This document shows, piece by piece, positions 30,436 to 41,900 of a DNA stretch of 53,648 nucleotides. The translations under genes were made by a program, and so were the position numbers. Source of the stretch: Nemertoderma westbladi (lineage: Eukaryota; Xenacoelomorpha; Nemertodermatida; Nemertodermatidae); assembly GCA_032718475.1 (NCBI GenBank), contig JAUCBJ010000649.1, forward strand, positions 1-53,648. The letters are read 5' to 3'. The notes under the pieces are model-generated. The model made no database searches. It worked only from the letters and a program-made list of their open reading frames with translations, and was not told the origin of the DNA. Position 1 is the first letter of the stretch. Each line of letters opens with the position of its first letter.

Positions 30436-31295
30436 TTAGTTTCTTCTGCAGTTAATACTGCAATGAAATTATATATGGGCTTCACTTCACTTCCCATTCG
30501 TCTGACTTTCTGTGTGTTTAAATTCCCATTCTTCATTATTTTATTATTTAAATTCTTATTTAATCTTGCTTTATTTCCTGTCGCTCATACACAATTATCC
30601 TGTTTGTCATAAAATCATGTCATTGTAATAATCATATGTCATTATATGTCTAATTTATCGTATGTCTTCATATAATATACATAATATGTCATCATTCATT
30701 CATCAGCACACTTTAATTTAATTTAGCTGGATTATTCGTAATATAAATGTAAATTCATAAATAATTCCTATAAATATAATTCTATCCTAGGGCCTAATAT
30801 AAATATCCTACTTTATTATATTACTTTATGACTTTATTTTACTGCTAATGGGTATACGCCAGGGTTTTATTTTCCCCGCACTTTTATTGAGCCTGTTCAT
30901 ATAAACAGCATTTGTTTATTGGTCTTAGAATGGCTTTCTTAGCACTCTTCACTGTCCTTAGTTCGACTGTCCTGACATGCCTATCTCTCCCGGTTTTTGT
31001 ACCGACTACTCTGGCTAATATCTAGTCGAACTAAGTCCTATTCTATTATACTATTATAAGGACTATACTAGTCCTTATACTATTATCTTAATAATTTGTT
31101 TAATAGAAGCAACTAGCACTATTCGTTCTGTGAGTTGAATATACATAACTGCACAGTGCACCTGATACATGGAGGATACATGGAACACCAAATTTATTAA
31201 ACACATTTACAGTTTGTAACTCCAGCACCGAATAAAAGTAATGATTGTCTAAAAGGTTGTAAAGTAAGGATAACAGTACATAATTTGAAAAGATC
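30436..31295. other. AT-rich sequence, no gene seen
   Basis: It contains tatgtcat-type short repeats (30610-30700). The right end of the left foldback element should be here, but I could not find a terminal sequence. The last part is probably the 3' tail of the LINE that reads leftward from 31962. Confidence 0.4.
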
Positions 31296-31300
31296 TACGC

Positions 31301-31962
31301 CTATAAGTTATTACGATGTTTAAATGCCTTACATGTGAAAATAGATAGATTTTTGATTTCAAGTCTGGACTGAGATAAAAGTAGTTTCCGAAGTTTGTAT
31401 ACGGTCGGGATTATGTGGAAATACCGTTTTATGTATTCTGATCTGAGTTCTCTGTAAGCCGGACATATCAATAAAAAATGTAGTTCATCTTCGATTGCCC
31501 CTGAATTACAAATCCGACACCAAGATCTCCAACACCGACCAAGATCTCTCCAAAGCCGCTTGTCGTTCCCACCATCCAACCTCAATCTGCAAGCCATGAC
31601 TAGTACACCTTGCGAACAAGGGCCAACTTTAAAGCGGGGGAATCTTTCAGCAGATTGAGGTATTGTTCAGTCGCAAATCTGTCCTTTATGTATAGTCTTC
31701 CCTTGGGAGAAAGGTCAATGCTAATCCACCAAGATTGTATGAAGTGGTCACCCAAAACCTGTCTAACGGTTCTCAAAAACCCATCACGATCTTCAACCTC
31801 TTGGTTGTTCCACGCCCAGCTTAACCCTATACTATCTAAGCAGTCTCTAACTCTAGAAGCCCAGTTGACCACAGATCCATTGGTAACTGAGACCTGATAC
31901 AGTTCAAGGTAAATATTCGTACTTAGCCTATGGTTGGGTAGATAAAGCAGGCGTAACCAGAA
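31301..31962 (-). pseudogene. LINE ORF2 C-terminal fragment
   Basis: Two adjacent minus-strand frames (31600-31872, then 31301-31597 in another phase) plus open codons to 31962. The end contains the C-terminal cysteine-histidine motif CRICNSGAIEDELHFLLIC and the preceding RLRLDGGND/W block seen after the reverse transcriptase of a common metazoan non-LTR family. It is cut off at 31963 by a foldback-like element; the preceding part is at 34190-34480 and the frame joins exactly. Confidence 0.8.
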
Positions 31963-31971
31963 CTTTAATAT
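31963..31971. repeat. 9-bp target-site duplication (left)
   Basis: CTTTAATAT, repeated at 34142-34150. Confidence 0.85.
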
Positions 31972-34141
31972 GGCAGTGATTTTTTATGTCCTTTTATTTG
32001 ACTTTTTTTGTCATTTTTTGTTTACGAATTATTCATAATGACTTTTGTTGTCCTTTTAATGACTTTTATTGTCCTTTTAATGACTTTTTATGTATGTATT
32101 TCTTCAAACTGTCAGACTGCTGATTTCTGGACTGTCAGACAGTTGATTTCACTATGCCTGTGCCAAAACATTCCATGACTCCATGATTTATAGACTATGA
32201 GATAGATTTCCATATGCGCCTGTGGTAAAAAGACTCTATATTTAATAGTTTGTGGTTGTTGTCGATAATCGATTACCACATGACGTAGCAAAACACTCAT
32301 TTTATAGCCAAAAACAATTACCAATTGATGGAAAGGAGCAGGTTAAGGCCGAGTTTTCTAACCAAAACAATAAACAGTCACTTTTCCAAATCAGGGAAAG
32401 GAGCAGGTTACAGAGACGGGATTTTCTAACCAAAACAATAAACGATCACTTAACTAATTGAGGGAAAGGAGCAGGTTACAGAGGCGGGATTTTCTAACCA
32501 AAACAATAAACGATCACTTAACTTATTGAGGGAAAGGAGCAGGTTACAGAGGCGGGATTTTCTAACCAAAACAATAAACGATCATTTAACTAATTGAGGG
32601 AAAGGGACAGGTTACAGAGGCGGAATTTTCTAACCAAAACAATAAACGATCACTTAACTAATTGAGGGAAAGGAGCAGGTTACAGAGGCGGGATTTTCTA
32701 ACCAAAACAATAAACGATCATTTAACTAATTGAGGGAAATGGGCAGGTTACAGAGGCGAGCCTTTCTAACCAAAATAATAAACGGTCACTTTACCAATTC
32801 AGGGAAAGGAGCAGGTTACAGAGGCGGGATTTTCTATCCAAAACAATAAACGATCATTTAACTAATTGAGGGAAAGGGGCAGGTTACAGAGGTAGGATTT
32901 TCTAACCAAAACAATAAACGATCATTTAACTAATTGAGGGAAAGGAGCAGGTTACAGAGACGGGATTTTCTAAGCAAAACAATAAATGATAACATTACCA
33001 ATTGAGAGAAAGGAGCAGGTTACAGAGGCGGGATTTTCTAACCAAAACAATAAACGATAACATTACCAATTGAGGGAAAGGAGCAGGTTACAGAGGCGGA
33101 ATTTTCTAACCAAAACAATAAACGATCACTTAACTAATTGAGGGAAAGGAGCAGGTTACAGAGGCGGGATTTTCTAACCAAAACAATAAACGATCATTTA
33201 ACTAATTGAGGGAAATGGGCAGGTTACAGAGGCGAGCCTTTCTAACCAAAATAATAAACGGTCACTTTACCAATTCAGGGAAAGGAGCAGGTTACAGAGG
33301 CGGGATTTTCTAACCAAAACAATAAACGATCATTTAACTAATTGAGGGAAAGGGGCAGGTTACAGAGGTGGGATTTTCTAACCAAAACAATAAACGATCA
33401 TTTAACTAATTGAGGGAAAGGAGCAGGTTACAGAGACGGGATTTTCTAAGCAAAACAATAAACGATAACATTACCAATTGAGAGAAAGGAGCAGGTTACA
33501 GAGGCGGGATTTTCTAACCAAAACAATAAACGATAACATTACCAATTGAGGGAAAGGAGCAGGTTACAGAGGCGGGATTTTCTAACCAAAACAATAAACG
33601 ATCACTTAACTAATTGAGGGAAAGGAGCAGGTTAAGGCCGGATTTTCTAACCCAAACAATAAACAGTCACTTTACCAAATCAGGGAAAGGAGCAGGTTAT
33701 CCGTAACACTACTCAGACAGTAGTCATGATCCATTATTGATTATAAAACTAATACAGTAATAGGCCTAAATTATGTGAAAGGTATATCCACATTTTCCAC
33801 AATCCTGCAATCCAGTTTGGCCTATCAATTATTTAATATTTATTAGCACAACCGGTAGGCCTACCATTACCGTATTTAAATGGTAGGCTACACAGTAGGC
33901 CTATAGCAGTACCGGTGCCGGTACCGGTACTAAAATACAGAAATACCTGCTTTATACCTACATCTGTATATACATACAGCAAAATAGTGCTATATATACT
34001 AATACCGGTACTGATAGCATGAGAGAACAGCAGTAGAGAAACCGGTAGCATGGAACCTAACATTAGACTTTTGGAGGACATAAAAAAAATAAAAAAAAAA
34101 GGACAAAAAAAGGATTAAAACTGACAATAAAAATTATTGCG
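31972..34141. mobile_element. Right foldback-like element with internal tandem array
   Basis: A 2170-bp insert in a LINE, flanked by CTTTAATAT. Termini are ggcagtgattttttatg... and the inverse of cgcaataatttttattg..., an imperfect inverted repeat of about 20 bp. Inside lie T-rich gac(t)tttt repeats, a unique block (32110-32290), about 23 tandem repeats of about 60 bp, and an ACCGGT-rich block (33845-34070). There is no ORF. A 9-bp duplication and repeat-rich arms suit foldback or Mutator-like non-autonomous DNA elements; which one is uncertain. Confidence 0.85.
32328..33705 (-). repeat. Tandem array of about 60-bp repeats (right)
   Basis: About 23 units containing aaaggagcaggttacagaggc and aaccaaaacaataaacgatc. 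Rarer variants (gaggcgagcctttc) recur at 32741 and 33217, so a block of about 476 bp was duplicated within the array. The plus-strand frame at 32252-32461 is only translated repeat. Confidence 0.92.
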
Positions 34142-34150
34142 CTTTAATAT
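34142..34150. repeat. 9-bp target-site duplication (right)
   Basis: CTTTAATAT, pairs with 31963-31971. Confidence 0.85.
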
Positions 34151-34480
34151 CATGAACTTCCTGTGAGTAATAAGGGGCATCACGCCTGACTCGCCATACA
34201 CCATGAAGTTTGGTGTACTGGACTTTAGACCAATCTATACTTGAGAAAGGACAGCTGACGTTTTCGATATCATTGCCCGCATGGAAACCCCAAACTTCGG
34301 CACCATAATTCAATATTGGTATAATAAGAGTTGAAAATAGCGGAGATCAAATGATATATTCGAGAATTTGCTTAGATATCTGAATAGAGAAAAGAGTGCC
34401 TTCTTTGCTTTCATTGCCAGTGCCTTCTGCGCTACAACAAAACTTCCGGAAGAAGAAAACTCGTCACATCAGCAATGTTT
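34151..34480 (-). pseudogene. LINE reverse transcriptase fragment
   Basis: Too broken to appear as a long frame. On the minus strand it contains SSSGSF, QKALAMKAKKALFSI and then LIIPILNYGAEVWGF, the thumb-region signature of a common metazoan LINE RT. A stop and at least one frame change are present. The last codons run into the foldback element and resume at 31962 without a frame change. Confidence 0.8.
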
Positions 34481-34651
34481 AGCTTATCTACAAGTGTAGA
34501 GAGTGCTGTAGAAATGTATTGTAGTTAAGAGAACCAAGTACACTGCGTCTGGGATAATCGGGTTTGAATTTGTATAAGGGTAATATACCATTTAGTCTCC
34601 CTGATAAAGGGTTTAAGTTAAATTATTTACTGTCAGAGGAGGGTCCTCAAA
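34481..34651. other. Unassigned flank of BEL-2
   Basis: Probably more LINE sequence, too decayed to read. Confidence 0.3.
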
Positions 34652-34656
34652 TAGGG
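34652..34656. repeat. Target-site duplication TAGGG of BEL-2 (left)
   Basis: Matches 46504-46508. Confidence 0.9.
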
Positions 34657-35894
34657 TGTTCGCGCTTTTAAGACCTTTGGCAGTTTAACCCGCCAAATCT
34701 ATATGTCTTCTAGGTTATAAATCTACTCCAGCCTATGACAAGTATTGAACACCTATAATAATTCTAACATTAGCCAAAGCCAGTCTGTGCGCGACCATTC
34801 ACCCGCTGGATATACCCGGGAGACTGGATTTGGATGCTTTAATTTGATTGCGGTGCAGGCCTACCGTACTATTCGATTGATCGTTAATATATAATCTCTG
34901 ACGAATATTATTCACTTTCGGGAAATATTAGCAGTTCCTTTAGGACGTGGCGCTCTATCTATTTAAACAGAGCTATGACTTACTCTATACACAACAGTAT
35001 GTCTTATAGATCACCAAAGTGCATTCTTTAGGAAATGCTTTGTTACTCGGTCAAGCACACACAGACTATTGCACACAACTGCACACTGAATTGCCGACAT
35101 TCACTGATTTTAATCATATATAAAGAGAATAACAACCGACATTTGTAGGGCCTATTAAGTAGCATTGAACTCACTACAAACCACGATAATGTATGTCGCA
35201 AATTGTTATATGTAACCGGTCTCTCTAACCTTAGTGTATCAAGAAGATTGGGTTTTCAGATCGTTATCAATATTCTTCCCAATAATAATATGTAAACGAA
35301 CGATACAATTAACAACACAGTAAATAGCAGTAAATAATGCGGCGAAAAGCAGTTTACGTCAGGGTGCTTAATCAGATGCCGAGACAGACCGAGTACTTAA
35401 CCAAGTTGACCAAGATAACAGTTTGATGATCTTATAATTAAAGACGCTCTAATGTCAGAAAACATTCCCCGGCCGGTGTTCTAGGCGTGGGGGAAACGTC
35501 AGTACTGAATCCTGTAATTCTGCTGTACAGCTTTTACACAAAGAGGGAAACTCTGATTGGTCGAATGGCAAAAAGCTCCACGTGGATACAGCTGATAGAT
35601 GTCGTTATTTTGAGCTGAGCAGAACAAAGAACCAAGGCAAGGCTCCGGGCAAGCTACACGTGTAAAGCTCAGCCATTAGCTGTCATCATAGTAACGACAC
35701 TGTTTCAAGAGGATCTAGGGCGTTGCGTCATAGAATTGCTAATCATGTCCTCCAAAGTACACATACAGAAGAAATAACTTTTATGTCCCCTAAAAACACC
35801 GGTACAGCAATGACACGGCCTTTTATGCCTGCTAAACCAACTACAGAGTACTTTATGGGGAAAATAACCGGGCAATTCCGCAAAAGCTTTTACA
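34657..35894 (-). repeat. BEL-2 3' LTR (1238 bp)
   Basis: Near-identical to 45259-46503; the few differences I see suggest a more recent insertion than BEL-1. Confidence 0.92.
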
Positions 35895-35904
35895 CCGCTC
35901 CCAG
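35895..35904 (-). other. Putative polypurine tract of BEL-2
   Basis: The minus strand reads CTGGGAGCGG directly before the 3' LTR. Confidence 0.5.
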
Positions 35905-35920
35905 AAAATGGGATTTTAGT

Positions 35921-36196
35921 CTATAAAATATAAAAAATCACAGTTTCTAAAATATAAAGATACTCTAAACAGTTAGTTTTTCTTGCGCGGACGGCGTTTA
36001 CGCAGTTTCTAGAGACTAGCAAGAGTCCTTTTCTCTTTGGGGTGAGCCACTTTACTAGGAGGGCTATAACTCCTGGGTGAAGGGTGCAATACCATTGCAT
36101 CAGAAGGTTTAGGGTTACGGTCAGTGTCTCATCCATTTCGATCTGCTTCTCCTCGAGCTGATTTTCCTCCGCTTGTCGTTGGACACGCTCGTCCAA
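35921..36196 (-). pseudogene. BEL-2 3' ORF remnant, last segment
   Basis: A 91-codon frame starting with a Gln/Glu-rich helix (RQAEENQLEEKQIEMDE). Its phase differs from the segments upstream. It is likely the end of the same decayed downstream gene as 36532-37248. No family recognised. Confidence 0.35.
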
Positions 36197-36531
36197 ACTC
36201 TCGCAGAGAATAGGGTTGTCTAAGCTCGATATCTTCTTAGAGATTCAAGATTTCCCAATCGAACTGAGATAAAGCCAATTCGTTTACCGCTTGGACTTGC
36301 TGTTATAACTTACGTTTATCTGAACAAACGCAGGTTTCCTTTCTGATCTTTGTAGAATAGCGTTTAACTCGTTTCGTACAACGCTCTCCTTCACCTTGAT
36401 GAAGGGTTGTATCGCGTTAAACTGGGACGACCATACGGTTGAATGGTGATATTAGGTGTCCGCGTCCCAATACGGCTAGGTAAGATGGGCGGCTAGCTAG
36501 AGCTTGCTGCCGGAGTGTTACCGATTAATTG

Positions 36532-37248
36532 TTAGGGTAGCACTAGATCTTTGAACAGTGAATACAGCTCGTGAGGATCCGGGATACCATCAGAATCGAA
36601 AGTCTGAGGTCTAATCAAGGAACGAGGTGGTCTGACCGAGAATTCCGGAACTATGATCGTAGGTTTACTCAAGGATCGTCTGAGTCGAGCGAGCGTAGGT
36701 GATATGTCGAACAAGTTTCGGTTTCCGTGGATGTTTATGTCTTTCCGTTTATTAGTTGGGTCTAGGGCATTTATCGTAATAATACCAAAGACGCACGTCT
36801 GGTAGGGGAAACGCGGATGATATTTATTTGTTGTTACAATGCTTCTATCAAGAATTCCAAATATACGTTAGAGTTACCGCGTCCATTTGTCTCTCTAATG
36901 TCTTTTCTTTCGAGTCGATTTCGAATAGAATTTTCGCATTCGAATTTCAGTTTATCGTTCCGACTCCGCTAGGTAGGATATATGTTCGACATAGACCGTA
37001 TCGTGTGAATCGATAGAATGGCCAATGGTTAAGAAGTCCATATACGTACTATTACGATGCGTGTAGCGAGCGGTGAATTTTCCATAGTCCAATTCACGCG
37101 TAAGTTGCTTCGAGGAAATCGTCGGTTCGATATAACGACCATCGTCCTCCGTAGTAGTTGGACTAGCGTCGCCGCGTATCAAACTATCAACAAACACTTG
37201 TAAAGGTAGAGTATATCGCTCCCCGATACCAAGACCATCTTCTATCAA
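36532..37248 (-). pseudogene. BEL-2 3' ORF remnant
   Basis: Two frames in the same phase, 36952-37248 (98 codons, starting MIEDGLGIGERY) and 36532-36714 (60 codons), with protein-like sequence in another phase between them (a charged helix containing LERKDIRETNG). It lies downstream of gag-pol on the same strand, at the place corresponding to the long second ORF of BEL-1. I see no clear similarity to that ORF by eye. Function unknown. Confidence 0.45.
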
Positions 37249-38907
37249 CTCCGTTATATCTGCTATATATGAGTTTATTAATATTATAATGAGCTTATAA
37301 TTAGGCTAGCGAGCATCGCTGCCTACCCCAATCAGCCCCCGGACATTGTACGATCCTCAGCGCAAATGTATCGTCGTCGCTGTGTTTTCCGCCAACGTGT
37401 AGCTACACAACGACAACGACACTAGCACGAGTCACTCCACTGTCCGTCCCAAAGGCTTAGATACACTTCAGGTTCTTACTGGAGAATTAGGGTTACTTTC
37501 ACAATTGCGACTCGCTACTGTAAACACACCTTAGTAGTAACATTCGCCTATAAACTCACAAATTCCACACACACAACTGTCACAAATTACACACACTCGG
37601 GCCATTTGTCCGTTAGTCAGTGCCTTCCAGAATGCCACGTTATTATTATGTATCCTTGGATACTAGCAGTGCGCTATTTATTTCTTACTATGCAATGGGG
37701 CAAGCTTTCTATTGTTCTTTTTAACTTGTTTCTAATTCTAGCGTGGGTGTTACTATGGTGACATTATGGAAAGCTAGCGGTAGAATTAGGGTAATTCCAA
37801 TGCCTACAGATCTGGGATGCTATTTAATAGTAATTCTTTAATGGTCCAATATCTCGTTTATATATGATTTTATAAATTTTATCGGCTATTGACTCATACA
37901 TGGGAGATTCTCACACTCTAACACATTTAATAAGATGAATCTCCGCTCCCGTGATCTATTAATTAATGGGATTTTGGGAATGTTATAAATTGCACAGAAT
38001 GACAATTTATTAAATTCATTAAAATATGAATTCAAATTTATTCCCTGAAATTTTATTATTTGATAGTGCAATTGACACAATTTGATTCCAGAGCAGGTCT
38101 GGGGACATAGGATCCTTAATTCTATGAAAATTGTCTTTTAAGAGTATCGGTAAGTGCTACGATATCTTAATCGACTAGAATTGTTAAAGGATCTGAATTT
38201 TACAGATTTTGATTTATAGATTTATAAATATTAAATAATTAATATTTGAGATGGACACCAATTTATTCCAGAACTTGTCTGGGGACGTTAACCACTGATT
38301 CTAGAATTTGTCTTTCAAGTATATCAGTGGGTGCCGCGATATCTTAATCGACTAGAATTACAGATGGTCAAAAGGTTTAACAGATTTATTTGCATTTCAC
38401 GCTACTGTTAGAGGGACATCACGCTACTATATGTATTATTGTATATGGTATGAGAGCAATATCGCACGAAGCAATGTCAGTGTGAAGAGGCAAGTCGTTT
38501 CCAAGGTCTACCCAGAGCTTGGTTTAGCCGAGACACGAGGATCTGAACTTTGCATTCCTAATACTCTGCCTACCAATAATACTTGAATGTAGTAGTGGCT
38601 TTATTGTACTTTAATAAGTACGGACATTTCATCTTACTGTAGTCACGTATTTATAATATGATACGGACAGTAAGGAAAGAGAAAAAATAATTATTTCTCG
38701 CCGTCGCACTAAATATATATTATAAGTAATTACGTACGTAATAAACACTAATATATTGCACTAATCTACTAAATAATCACTAAAAGAACATTCTACTAAA
38801 TAAAATTAAAGAAAACGATTATAATAAAATTACATAATAATACATACATAAATATAAAATAAAAACAAATATAAAATAATATAGTCACACGCCCACTCCA
38901 TATGTTA
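37249..38907 (-). other. BEL-2 spacer between pol remnant and 3' ORF
   Basis: Non-coding. It holds a diverged direct repeat of about 180 bp (from 38079 and from 38261), containing ttccagag/ac-tgtctggggac and gatatcttaatcgactagaatt. The integrase gene should be here and is absent. Confidence 0.5.
38079..38365. repeat. Direct repeat, about 180-bp period
   Basis: Two units with the shared block gatatcttaatcgactagaatt (about 38160 and 38338). Confidence 0.7.
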
Positions 38908-41900
38908 TTACGTTATGGAGTCCCTAGATATTTGTCGGATTAGGGAAGTGGTCGTAGGAAGAGTATCTTGCCTTCCATAGTTTCCGGACAGTTTTCGGTC
39001 TCTTTCCAGTAAACATAAACGACCAGCTGGGCGATTGAGTTGTTGTGTTACTTTCTCCGCTCCCTTGGCCTGTCTAATCTCCGCCGTGGTAAGATGAGGA
39101 GGCCGTTCTTCTTCTTCTTTACTTAAGAAGTCGGATCCACCTAACCAGCCTGGAGTATCTATCAGTTCTTGAGGAGTTGCTCCTCTGGAAGCAATGTCGG
39201 CTGGGTTAATCGTCCCAAGGCAATGTCTCCATTGATCTACATTGGAGTTAATATCGTCATTATCTGAGGAGTATGGTGTTCCCTCAGTTGGGTCGTCCAC
39301 CTCACTGCTCTCCACTTCCCATTCCTTTACTTGGTATACCTGTTCTTGAGGTAATCTCTCTTTGAGAGTTCTACGGGAAGGGCCAGTGAAGTACCAACCT
39401 ACTCTAGTTCTTACTGCATAGGTTTGTAGTGGCTGTGGTTGAGCAGGCCGTTTCTCCAATGTCTCTAGCGCCTCATGCGCGTTTTGGCCGATGAGTATTT
39501 GCACTCCAGGATAATCTGTGTGGAATCGAGGTATCTTAAGCTGCTGGATGCTCTCGTCCTCGTCCCAGTTATAAGGTTCTACTTGGGTAGTAGCGAAGTT
39601 CTTTATAGCTACCATTTTTACTGACCTTATACTTTGTGCTCCTAATTTATCCTGGGGGGTGGACAACGCACCTACATAGTAATCTGCCGTTATGGTAGAT
39701 TTCCAAACCTGCATAATTCCAGACATATTCAACTTAGTTCGGAATTTGGGTTGTCCAGCAAAGATATCTTCGCCTAGTTCTTGATCGATGAATGTTCCTG
39801 TGCTGCCGGAGTCAAGGAGGGCGTTCACTATGTAACTTTTGTTAGGGCCGTGAACTCTTACCTGCACTACAGGAAATTCTCTGATTCCTACGTTGGAATT
39901 TGGAGCTTTCCAAGATGGTTGTCTGTCAAAAGTAGTTGGGGGGAACTCATTGTCAGTGTCCTTTTCGTAAGTAAGTGCTCGATACACTGCGGTATTTATT
40001 AGGTAACAGGATTCGTTGGCGTCGGAGAATTCGTCAGTATAGAATCCTTCCATCTCAGATTCTTGATCAGTGTCATTTACATCACTGAATTGGACATGTA
40101 GTTCGGGCTCACTTACCTGACTCGGGTTGTTTCGTTCGAATTCACTGTGTAACAAGATGTGATGTTTCGCACCGCACTTTGCACACCTTACGTCGGAGTA
40201 ACAGGTTCGCCGTTGGTGTCCTGGTCTGAGGCAATTATAGCATAACCGCTTATCCCACATGACTTCACATCTGTCTACCAGGGATTTCTTTAGGAATTCA
40301 GCACACGCACTCAAACGGTGGGGCCCGTCGCACAGCGCACAGTTTGGTTTGATGTTACTCACTTTACCTTGGGTAATGTTATGCACTCTCGTTCTTTCTT
40401 CGGGCTTTCTTCCGTGCATTCTGTTAGGAGACTGAGGAGGAGTCTTGGCAACCTGTTCTCTCCTATCGTTGGTTCGAGCCTTGTATTTACTTACGTCCTT
40501 TGAGGTTTTGTTAACGTAGTAAAATCTGTCAGTGTCTTTCCCGCTGTCCTCTTCTTGAGAAGCTTGGCTTTCGCCGTCGTCAGTGTAACACACTGGTGTT
40601 ACTCTTCTCCTAGAAACGGGTTTCTCACTTACCTTATTTTCCGATGTTTTCTCTCTGGACTGCTTTATGAGTTGTAGTTTTACTTCACCATCTAAGAAGG
40701 ACATGAGATCAGCCATGGTAGGGCCTCGTCGTTGCTGCTCATTCATATACAACACTTTCTTGTCCCAGCGTGTACATACTCCACCCTTTGGTAAAGTAGA
40801 GACTACGGCTCCAATAACCATGGAACTCTGATATTCATGAGACTTACCTAACCAGTCCAATTGTCTACAGATCTCCTGAATCTCATCGGAAAACTCTATA
40901 ATCCCGCTACTAAGGAACTTTCGGGGGGCTACTAATTTTGCATACAAATACTTAGCTATGTTATCCTTGTTACCATACCTGATGTTTAATGTATCCCAAA
41001 CTTGTCTTAATCCATCTGGATGTCCAATAAACTTTAACGCCATTAACTTGGGAGGTCCTTCCAAGCACTTGATGAGGAATCTAAGTTTCTCTCCGTTAGA
41101 CAGTACAGAGTTCTGTATGCTATCTTTGTAATATTCATTGAAAGGTAACCATTTCATCTCATCTCCATTGAATTTGACGATTTCTCCCACTTTGACCGCT
41201 TGGCGGGCTTCTGTTCTAGCCATCTGACGCGTAAAGCTTTCTTGGGCCATCGTGTTATTTAATATCGAATTATCGGTATATAAATTTCCCGGATTATTAT
41301 CAGGTCTATAGGGAATATCATCAACAACAGGTTTATAATCACCCTTAATAGGGTTTGCTATAGGAGTTTCTACTTCACTAGCAGTATAGATGCGTGTAGG
41401 CTCCACACCTTGCGCATGTAATACTTCAGACCTAACAGGTTGACACACAGTTACAGGGGGTATTGGTATACCCTTTTGTATATTGACTAATTTGTCGCGT
41501 TCTAGCGCGATACTTTGTTGCACTTCTTGCAATTCTAGCGCGATACTTTGCTGCACTTCTTGCAATTCTAACCTACTTTCCCTTACTGTTCCCTTGAGTT
41601 GGTGGACAGTCCCTTCTGAATCTCGGATCTGCTGTGAGGAACATTCTCGGTGCTCTCTCAGCTGCCCGAGCAAGAGACCCATCTCCCGCCGTCCCTCATA
41701 AATCCACTCGACCGCCGAAGCGGGAGTCGCCAACGTAGTAGAGGGCCGACGTGGGATGACGGGAGACAAATCTTGGATTTCTCTCTCGGCGTCAAGAACC
41801 GGGACATTCTCTGGGACTGCTCCACCGGGTGCAAACAGTTTCGTACTGTGTAAAGGGAATTTGGTTGTAGGTTCGGGGAGTACAGGGGCCTCTCTCACCG

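Noticed and set aside
32328-33705. Regular repeats resembling a CRISPR array
   Set aside because: Units are contiguous about 60-bp tandem repeats without unique spacers, in a eukaryotic transposon context with a target duplication.
35723-35926. 67-codon frame in BEL-2 LTR, also at 46392-46595
   Set aside because: Same reason: it runs across the LTR end into different flanks and has no family.
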